A stretch of DNA of 29,865 nt from a virus, in IMG/VR virus record IMGVR_UViG_3300011113_000725, positions 1-29,865 of that record; one strand, 5' to 3'. The position numbers and the translations under genes were made by a program. Shown piece by piece: positions 23,459 to 29,865 of the stretch. The notes under the pieces were generated by a model. The model was given only the letters and a program-made list of their open reading frames with translations. It ran no database searches and was not told where the DNA came from. How positions within the stretch are numbered: the first letter of the stretch is position 1; each line of letters starts with the position of its first letter.

Positions 23459-26400
23459 ATGGCTCAAACTATAGATATAAAAGTTCTTATTGACGCGGCG
23501 GAAAGCGTCAAAACCATAAAAGAAGCGAGACAAGCCTTAAAGGACCTTCGTTCAGCGGCTTTACAAGTAGAAGAAGGTTCGCCGGCTTTTATAGAAGTCC
23601 AAAGAGCGGCTGGTGGATTACAAGACCGAATAGGAGATTTACAAAATACTACAAAGTTTTTCGCTAACGATTTGAGGCGACTTGAAGGTTTTACAAGTAT
23701 AGCTCAAGGTATAGCCGGAGGCTTCGCTTTAGCTCAAGGAGCAGCGATGCTTTTTGGTGGAGAAAACGAAAAACTAAATGAAAGTTTAGTAAAACTAAAC
23801 TCGGTTATGAGTATCTTAAATGGACTACAAGCCGTAGGAACCGTTTTACAAAAAGATAGCGCCGCTTCTTTACTTGTAAGTAATGGTATTCGTAATATAG
23901 CTATTGGGCTTACTACCGCCGAGACCAGAGCTACGGCGGCAAAGGCGGTGGCTGACGGAGTAGCTACGACTTCTCAAAGAGCCTTAAACGCCGCTATGAG
24001 CGCTAATCCTATTGGAGCTCTTATTACTTTAATAGTAGCAGCTACAGCAGCTTTTTTAGCTTTTGGTAAAAGTTCCGATAAAGCTAAAAAAGAAGAAGAA
24101 GCAAGGAAAAAAGCTATTGAAGAAGCGAACGCCGCTCAAGAAAAACAAAATACTTATATAGCTGATAATACTAAAAGCCTTACTTCATTACTTATGGAGT
24201 TATCAGCTACAAACGCCGGTTCAGCTGAACGTTTAGCCCTTATGAAGTCCATAAATGATACTTATGGACTTACTTTACAAAACTTATCGGACGAAAACGC
24301 GTTCCAAGCTCAACTTAATACTACCGTAAATGAATATATTGAACTTCAGTATCAAAAGTATTTATTAGCCGAAAATGAAGAAAAAATAAGTAAACTCAAC
24401 GCTAAACGACTTGAAGGAGAAAAACTTTTAGCTGAAGTACAAAGGCAATATAATAAAGAAAAATTAAAAGCCGGAACGGTTATTACTTATTTTGATAACG
24501 CTATAAACGCGAATACTATGAAGACTTTAAAGGCTGACGAGACGCTAAAGGACTTCCTTTTCCGATTTGGAGATTACGAACAAAAACAAATTAAAGGTAA
24601 TAAACTGGTAAATGAGGCTACAGAAGCTCAGCTTGAACTTGGAAAAGCTAATGGAAACCTACGACAAGAAATTAATAAAATTACCGAAGAAGGAAAAAAA
24701 TACGAAGTCCAAACTAAAAAAACCACCACTACAACAAAAGATAATACAAAATCTACTGACGAAAACGCTAAAGCCGTTGAAGCTTTAGCTGACGCCTATA
24801 AAGATTTATCGGAACTTACGGCTGAGTTTGAGCAAGAGAGATTATCAGCTTATTTGGAAAGGGTAAAATCTACTTTGACTGACGAGTTATCTATTCGTCA
24901 AAATGAGTTCCGAGTAGAACTACAAGAACTACAAAATCAAAAAAACGAAGAACTACAAGCCGTTATAGAAGCTGAAGTAGAAAAATTAAAAATAGAAAAA
25001 GATTTTAAAAAACAAAAAAAAGAAGACGAAGCTGACTATACAAAACGACTTGAAGAAGAAGCCTTAAAAAGATTAAAAAACTCAAAAGAATATATTGACG
25101 TTGAAGCGGCTTATACGGCTTTAGTAGAAGAAAAGAAAAGATTATTTATACAAACTACCAACGAGTTCATAGCCGAACAACAACAAGCCCTTTTAGAAAG
25201 TACAAAAAAAGTAGCTGAGGAGATTTTAAGTCCGGCTCAATTTACTATATTTTTCCAAGCCGCTCAAAGAGTATTAAATCAAAACCAAAATATAATAAGC
25301 GCTCAAGAAGTAAGTTTGGAAAACTTTAATGATACGCTTTTAGATTTAAATAAAGCTATTTTATTAAACTCCGGAGATATAGGAAAAAAACTCCTAATAA
25401 ACCTTACAAAATCTTCCAAAGAACAAAACTCCGCCCTATTGGATATAATACAAAATGGAGGTCAGGAAATTACACAAACCTTAAATGACTTACAACAAGA
25501 TAGCTATGTAAAACAAACAAAAATTATTACAGATTTATTAAATCTCTCTACCGAGTATCAAAAAGCGAATATAGATGATACACAGCTATTTATATTAAAA
25601 ATCGGAGCTTTTTATCAAGATAAGTTTAATCTAATTAAACAAGTAGAAGAAGAAGTAAAAAAGGCGTCAGGTATAGAAAAATCTTTTTTCGGCGCTACTG
25701 AAGAACAAATACAAAAGGAAGTTTTATTACTTAAAGAAAGAAAGGCTATAAAAGCTGAAGATTTTAAAACTACTGAAGAATATGAAGGGGCTTTAAGGCG
25801 TTTAGCTCTTGAACGGCTTAATTTTACTATTGAAGATAATGAAAAATTATCCGAGGCTTTACAAAAAAGATTTGATACTTTAATTAAAGCTGAAGAAAAT
25901 AATTACGCTCAAAGTTTAAGTAATCTTTTAGAAAGTAATAGAACTAAAAAAATTACCGACGAACAATACTTAAAAGGCTTGGAAGATTTACAAAAATCTC
26001 ATAACGATAATATACTTAATATAGAAGTAGCTTACGGGCAAAAATCTTTTGAAGAAGTAGCTAATCGTAGAAAAGCTATTATTGAAGAACAAAAAGCCGA
26101 AAATAAAGAAAAAGAAGATTTACTTAAAGAAGCGGCTGATAAGGAGATTGAACTTCGTAAAAAAGTAGTAGCTGAATACTTATCGGTAGAACAAGAACTA
26201 CAAAGCGCCCTTTTTGAGCTTTTCCAAAGAACTCAACAAGAACGAGAACGAACGGCTCAAGCTACTTATGATAATGAAATAGCCCGTATTGAAGCGGCTG
26301 AAAAAAAATATGAAGATAGCCTCGCGAATAGAACCGCCGCCGAACAAGCTGATTTGGACGTAAAAGCCGGGTTCGCCGAACAACGACAAAACGCCGAGAA

Positions 26401-26977
26401 GCGACTTAATGACGAAAAAAATAGAATAGCTCAAAAAGCCTTTACGGCTCAAAAAGTAAATGACTTATCTACTATTACAATACAAACGGCGGTAGCTATA
26501 GCTAAAACTATAGCTGAACTTGGAGGCGTTGGAGCTATAACTCCTCCGGGTATAGCCTTAATAGCAGCGGTAGCGGCTCAAGGAGCTATTCAAGCTTCTT
26601 TAGTAGCTTCTCAACAATTCGTTCCTCAATACGCTACTGGTGGTTTAGTATCAGGACCCGGAACCGGAACTTCGGATAGCGTTTTAGTAAGGGTATCAAA
26701 CGGCGAAAGTATAATAAACGCTCGTTCTACTAAAAAGTATCAGCCGATTTTATCAGCTATAAATGTAGATGGAGGTGGTAAATCGTTCGCTCCGGGCTTC
26801 GCTAATGGAGGTATGGTAGATATGACGACTTATTCAAGTAGAGATAATATGATGGAGATTAAAGAACTTCTTTTACAAATCAATAGTAGACCTATTGAGA
26901 CCTATGTAAAACAAACCGTAGTAGAAAACGCTTCTCAAAAATCGGACAGATTAAAGAGGCGAACTACTTTTGGATAA
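23459..26977 (+). CDS. Tape measure protein
   Basis: A 1172-residue protein, the longest here. It is mostly charged coiled coil (long E/K/Q/A heptads, for example about 440-900) with hydrophobic stretches at about 79-98 (IAQGIAGGFALAQGAAMLF), 182-201 (PIGALITLIVAATAAFLAFG) and 1019-1050. The C-terminus, YATGGLVSGPGTGTSD, then VLVRVSNGESIINARST, is a signature of siphophage tape measures. It sets tail length and enters the host envelope at infection. By the usual rule of about 0.15 nm per residue the tail would be near 170 nm. It follows the adhesin genes rather than preceding them. Confidence 0.9.
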   Translation: MAQTIDIKVLIDAAESVKTIKEARQALKDLRSAALQVEEGSPAFIEVQRAAGGLQDRIGDLQNTTKFFANDLRRLEGFTSIAQGIAGGFALAQGAAMLFGGENEKLNESLVKLNSVMSILNGLQAVGTVLQKDSAASLLVSNGIRNIAIGLTTAETRATAAKAVADGVATTSQRALNAAMSANPIGALITLIVAATAAFLAFGKSSDKAKKEEEARKKAIEEANAAQEKQNTYIADNTKSLTSLLMELSATNAGSAERLALMKSINDTYGLTLQNLSDENAFQAQLNTTVNEYIELQYQKYLLAENEEKISKLNAKRLEGEKLLAEVQRQYNKEKLKAGTVITYFDNAINANTMKTLKADETLKDFLFRFGDYEQKQIKGNKLVNEATEAQLELGKANGNLRQEINKITEEGKKYEVQTKKTTTTTKDNTKSTDENAKAVEALADAYKDLSELTAEFEQERLSAYLERVKSTLTDELSIRQNEFRVELQELQNQKNEELQAVIEAEVEKLKIEKDFKKQKKEDEADYTKRLEEEALKRLKNSKEYIDVEAAYTALVEEKKRLFIQTTNEFIAEQQQALLESTKKVAEEILSPAQFTIFFQAAQRVLNQNQNIISAQEVSLENFNDTLLDLNKAILLNSGDIGKKLLINLTKSSKEQNSALLDIIQNGGQEITQTLNDLQQDSYVKQTKIITDLLNLSTEYQKANIDDTQLFILKIGAFYQDKFNLIKQVEEEVKKASGIEKSFFGATEEQIQKEVLLLKERKAIKAEDFKTTEEYEGALRRLALERLNFTIEDNEKLSEALQKRFDTLIKAEENNYAQSLSNLLESNRTKKITDEQYLKGLEDLQKSHNDNILNIEVAYGQKSFEEVANRRKAIIEEQKAENKEKEDLLKEAADKEIELRKKVVAEYLSVEQELQSALFELFQRTQQERERTAQATYDNEIARIEAAEKKYEDSLANRTAAEQADLDVKAGFAEQRQNAEKRLNDEKNRIAQKAFTAQKVNDLSTITIQTAVAIAKTIAELGGVGAITPPGIALIAAVAAQGAIQASLVASQQFVPQYATGGLVSGPGTGTSDSVLVRVSNGESIINARSTKKYQPILSAINVDGGGKSFAPGFANGGMVDMTTYSSRDNMMEIKELLLQINSRPIETYVKQTVVENASQKSDRLKRRTTFG

Positions 26978-27016
26978 AATCTACGGATTTTAATAAAAAA
27001 ATATATAAAGTAGTAT

Positions 27017-28129
27017 ATGAATAAAATACCTACTTACAAAATCGTTGTAAATCCTGACGACGAACTTACAGGAGTTTATGCGGTATCACTTGTAGATGAA
27101 CCGGCTATTGAAGTAGATTTTATAGCCTTATCAAAAATGAATATAGAAGAGTTCCTTTTTACGGCGAATACCGATAAAAGAATACTTTATGGACCGCTTC
27201 TTATACCAGAAAAACTTATTCCAAGAAAAGACGAAAAGGGTAATGAGTATAATATAGTATTTGATAAACCTACTATTGAACTTATAGCCGAAAAATATAA
27301 CGAACAAAAACTCGGCGATATATTCAATATACAACACTCGGATAAAAAAGTAGACGCTTATTTTACTCAAAACTGGATTACAGGTAAAATGGATAAATCA
27401 CATGAACTCGGTTTTAATCTACCTGACGGAAGCTGGTTTGGAGCCGTAAAAGTAAAGAACCAAGATTTTTGGTTATCCGAGGTAAAAAGTGGAAAACTAA
27501 AAGGGTTCTCGGTAGAGATTAAAGCCGGAACTGAACTTATAGATTTGACTACTGATAAAGTAGATAAAAATAAATTAAATAGTATGGAATACAAAACCAA
27601 AGCTGGTCTTACCCTTACATGGGAAGGCGAAGCCGCCGTTGGAAAAGATATATTTATCGTTTTAGAGGACGGAAAAAAAGAACCCCTCGCTGACGGAGAA
27701 TATGAACTTGAAGATGGAACAAAAGTAGTAGCTAAGGGTGGAAAAGTAGAAGAGATTATCGCGGCTGAAAAACCCGAAAATGAAGATTTACAAGAAGACC
27801 CGGCTAAAATCGCTGACGATATGACGAGATTTACCGACAGCGTAAAAGAAGTAGTAGCTCCTATGTTTGACGAACTACGACTTGTAGTAGCTGAACTTAA
27901 AGGTCGCCTTGATAAAATGGAGGTAGAACACGCTGCTATCAAAGAAGAAGAAGATTATGGTAAGAAAAAAGAATACATGAGTAAGATTACCGAACTACAA
28001 ACTAAAGTAGAGGCTTTATCAAAAGTAGCCGGAGCTCCAAGCGTAAAAGAACTTACCGACCTTGATAAAGCTAAAGAAGAGCGTTATGAAGATATGATAA
28101 GAAAAATAAACTTCTACAAAAATAAGTAA
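27017..28129 (+). CDS. Prohead protease (XkdF-like, S78_2 type) with scaffold-like C-terminus
   Basis: A 370-residue protein. Residues 1-180 contain YAVSLVDEPAIEVDF, LYGPLLIPEKLIPRKD, FNIQHSDKK (candidate catalytic His near 109), then LPDGSWFGAVKV and KGFSVEIK (candidate Ser near 168), as in XkdF-type serine proteases. Residues about 200-250 form a small Gly/Glu-rich beta domain (EDGTKVVAKGGKVEEI). Residues about 265-360 are a coiled coil resembling a scaffold (FTDSVKEVVAPMFDELRLVVAELKGRLDKM). Fusion of protease and scaffold in one gene directly upstream of the capsid gene is known in phages. The protein would form the inner core of the prohead and cut itself out during maturation. Confidence 0.82.
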   Translation: MNKIPTYKIVVNPDDELTGVYAVSLVDEPAIEVDFIALSKMNIEEFLFTANTDKRILYGPLLIPEKLIPRKDEKGNEYNIVFDKPTIELIAEKYNEQKLGDIFNIQHSDKKVDAYFTQNWITGKMDKSHELGFNLPDGSWFGAVKVKNQDFWLSEVKSGKLKGFSVEIKAGTELIDLTTDKVDKNKLNSMEYKTKAGLTLTWEGEAAVGKDIFIVLEDGKKEPLADGEYELEDGTKVVAKGGKVEEIIAAEKPENEDLQEDPAKIADDMTRFTDSVKEVVAPMFDELRLVVAELKGRLDKMEVEHAAIKEEEDYGKKKEYMSKITELQTKVEALSKVAGAPSVKELTDLDKAKEERYEDMIRKINFYKNK

Positions 28130-28177
28130 GTTTATATTATACTATAGTGATATAGAAAAAAAAATAAAATAAAAAAT

Positions 28178-29104
28178 ATGTTAAAAGATTTTAAATTATC
28201 GTTTACCGACAATACTACTTTTTACGGAAAGGACCTTGAAGGTTTTTACGCTCAGGCGTTATTGACTGGTAATAGTAAAGAAAGCTTCCGACTTATTCCT
28301 GACGTGAAGTCCAAAGTAAAACTCGCTCAGCTGAACCTTGGTAATATACTACAAGCGGCCGATTGTTCGTTTTCTGGTAATGGAGAAGGAACTTTAGCTC
28401 AAAAAACTTTTGAGGTAGAACCAGTAAAAATAAATTTGGAGTATTGTCAAAGAACTTTTGAGACCGACTATTTAAGTAATTTACTTCGTCCGGGCTCAAA
28501 TACAAATGAGATTATGCCGGCTACTATTGAAGAGTTCTTATTGAACTTGGTATCGGAAAAAGTATCAGCTGATTTGGAACAACTTGTTTGGAAAGGAAAT
28601 ATAGCTACTGCTTCTTATCCTTTATCTTTAGCTGACGGTTTGGAAAAACAATTCCTCGCTGACGCAACCGTTATTGATGTAACAGCTACGGCTTCAGCTA
28701 TTACGGTATCAAATGTAATCGGAGAAATCAGTAGATTATATGATGCTATACCAGCTCAGCTTTTAGAAAGTCCTACTTTAAGGATTTATCTACCTTCAGC
28801 TATTTACAAATTATATCGTCAGGCTTTAGCGGCGGCTTCAAACGAAGCTTATTACGCTCAAAACTATGCTGAATTAAACTTCTTAAACGTTCCTCTTATT
28901 GAGGCTAAAGGTTTATCAGTAAAGAAAATGGTAGCGGCTCAAACGAATAACTTGTTATTACTTACTGACCTTATGAGCGACTTTGAGGAAGTCCAAATCT
29001 TACCTCAAAAAAGCGTAACCGGGGTTCCTGTAGTTCGTATGATTGGTGAGTTCAAGTTCGGCGTAGGTTATATCTATGGTTCGGAAGTAGTATATTACAA
29101 CTAA
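28178..29104 (+). CDS. Major capsid protein
   Basis: A 308-residue protein following the protease-scaffold gene. The stretch LEYCQRTFETDYLSNLLRPGSNTNEIMP (residues about 88-115) and later KEFG-like ends (VVRMIGEFKFGVGYIYGSEVVYYN) match the capsid proteins of Bacteroidota siphophages with an HK97-like fold. It assembles into the icosahedral shell around the scaffold. A 48-base AT-rich gap with an A-rich stretch precedes ATG, which should favour strong translation. Confidence 0.78.
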   Translation: MLKDFKLSFTDNTTFYGKDLEGFYAQALLTGNSKESFRLIPDVKSKVKLAQLNLGNILQAADCSFSGNGEGTLAQKTFEVEPVKINLEYCQRTFETDYLSNLLRPGSNTNEIMPATIEEFLLNLVSEKVSADLEQLVWKGNIATASYPLSLADGLEKQFLADATVIDVTATASAITVSNVIGEISRLYDAIPAQLLESPTLRIYLPSAIYKLYRQALAAASNEAYYAQNYAELNFLNVPLIEAKGLSVKKMVAAQTNNLLLLTDLMSDFEEVQILPQKSVTGVPVVRMIGEFKFGVGYIYGSEVVYYN

Positions 29105-29131
29105 AAGTAAATAAAAATAAAATAAATATAA

Positions 29132-29686
29132 ATGAGTGTATGTAATGCTTTAACAAATGGACTTACTAAATCTTGTGATAATAACTCGGGTGGAGTAAAT
29201 CGCCTCTGGGTCGCCGATTTTGAATATGTATCGGCTACTACGGCTACTTCTTCTACTTATCCGACTTCTTACTGGATTAATAGTATCACGATGGCTACGG
29301 CTTCGGGTTCGCCTACGAAGTTCTACGAAATCCAAACAAATAAAAATGTTTGTAATTTTACCGAGACGGTAGCTATTGACTTGAATAACGGAACTACCTT
29401 CTTTAATCAAGTAGTATCTATTGTTCTTAATAGAAGAGAGACGACTAAACGAGATTTTATTGAAAAATTAATCGCGGGTCAAAAACAATTATCATGTATC
29501 GTTTTGGATAGTAATGGTAATTATTGGTTATTTGGACTTGAAGAAGGTGGTTATATTACCGCTATTGAAGGTGGTTCAGGAACTGCTAAAGCCGACCAAA
29601 ACGGGTATACTTGTACCCTTACGGCTATGGAACCAGACCAAGCTTATCAAGTAAATCCGGCTATTATCGCCGCGATTACAGCGTAG
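29132..29686 (+). CDS. Putative tail tube (major tail) protein
   Basis: A 184-residue protein (MSVCNALTNGLTKSCDNNSGGVNRLWVADFEYV) with a strand-rich middle (FTETVAIDLNNGTTFFNQVVSIVLNRRE) and a C-terminal half LSCIVLDSNGNYWLFGLEEGGYITAIEGGSGTAKADQNGY, a pattern I know from tail tube proteins of Bacteroidota siphophages. A decoration protein is a less likely alternative. It is the last gene of the block and ends just before a strong terminator. Confidence 0.6.
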   Translation: MSVCNALTNGLTKSCDNNSGGVNRLWVADFEYVSATTATSSTYPTSYWINSITMATASGSPTKFYEIQTNKNVCNFTETVAIDLNNGTTFFNQVVSIVLNRRETTKRDFIEKLIAGQKQLSCIVLDSNGNYWLFGLEEGGYITAIEGGSGTAKADQNGYTCTLTAMEPDQAYQVNPAIIAAITA

Positions 29687-29712
29687 TTCGTAAATCCAAT
29701 ATAAATGAAGAG

Positions 29713-29748
29713 CCCGACTATATTTTAGTCGGGTTTTTCTTTTTATTT
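29713..29748 (+). terminator. Rho-independent terminator of the structural operon
   Basis: An 8-bp stem CCCGACTA / TAGTCGGG (29713-29720 with 29726-29733), a 5-base loop, then TTTTTCTTTTTATTT. Strong on the plus strand. The opposite strand has no U-run after the stem, so the convergent gene is not terminated by it. Confidence 0.88.
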
Positions 29749-29865
29749 ATATTTTTCGTTCAAAGCTTTTACTTCAGCGAACTCGTTTTGAGTTATACCT
29801 TCTTTACAAGCTTTTAGAAGGAGATTTGATAATTTACTAAAGTCGTCAATAGAAGCTTCTGTAAG
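29743..29865 (-). CDS. C-terminal 40 codons of a small protein entering at the right edge
   Basis: A minus-strand frame that is open from base 29865 (first base of a codon, LTEASIDDFSKLSNLL...) to TAA at 29745-29743. It reads as a helical end (KLSNLLLKACKEGITQNEFAEVKALNEKYK). It has no start within the window. In a circular reading it is the continuation of the gene at 246-1, in the same frame, giving a protein of 122 residues. The final stop overlaps the U-run of the plus-strand terminator. Confidence 0.75.
   Translation of the reverse strand, partial: LTEASIDDFSKLSNLLLKACKEGITQNEFAEVKALNEKYK

Noticed and set aside
26974-26989. Perfect 6-bp hairpin AAAATC/GATTTT at the end of the tape measure gene
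   Set aside because: Short and AT-dominated, and the next gene continues in the same operon. No U-run follows on either strand.
27367-27942. Antisense 191-aa reading frame opposite the protease gene
   Set aside because: Ser-rich low-complexity product typical of the shadow of a Glu/Lys/Ala-rich gene. No promoter and no domain.

Overview
The window is AT-rich phage DNA. It carries the gene set of a tailed phage with a long non-contractile tail (siphovirus type): small and large terminase, portal, connector, MuF-like minor head protein, prohead protease, major capsid protein, tail tube, tail assembly chaperone with a frameshift extension, tape measure and several adhesin-like tail proteins. 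The host is probably a member of Bacteroidota. Six upstream regions carry the exact octamer TATATTTG, which fits the Bacteroidota -7 element TAnnTTTG, and gene starts are preceded by A-rich stretches rather than Shine-Dalgarno sequences. The proteins also resemble those of uncultured aquatic Bacteroidota phages. All three standard stop codons are used as stops.

The window looks like one complete circular (or circularly permuted) genome of 29,865 bp. A minus-strand gene begins at 246 and runs off the left edge exactly at a codon boundary. A minus-strand reading frame enters at the right edge exactly at a codon boundary and stops at 29743. Joined, they give one 122-residue protein.

Layout. 1-246 with 29743-29865: one small early gene across the junction. 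356-5230 (+): a small virion protein, portal, connector, MuF-like protein, two small membrane proteins and a HAD-containing multidomain protein; an HNH/AP2 homing endonuclease with its own promoter lies antisense inside this cluster. 5297-5479 (+): a small acidic early protein. 7025-5476 (-): early operon with a small protein, a winged-helix protein, an unknown and a zinc-finger protein. 8896-7255 (-): two unknown small genes and a PD-(D/E)XK nuclease. Between these genes lie two structured non-coding stretches, 8211-8511 and 7039-7149. 8963-29686 (+): DNA methyltransferase, terminases, a sigma-like factor, small proteins, tail chaperone, tail terminator, neck protein, two large tail proteins, three adhesin or fibre proteins, tape measure, protease with scaffold tail, capsid protein and tail tube, closed by a strong terminator at 29713-29748.

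How it works together (inference): host RNA polymerase reads the TATATTTG promoters for the mostly minus-strand early genes. The sigma-like factor next to terL may then direct late plus-strand transcription, possibly from the different AT-rich leader shared by 356 and 19710. The most novel parts are the roughly 300-nt structured RNA-like region, the hairpin with a possible pseudoknot at 7039-7149, the duplicated promoter modules, and the -1 frameshift in the tail chaperone. I saw no integrase, recombinase, polymerase or recognisable endolysin.
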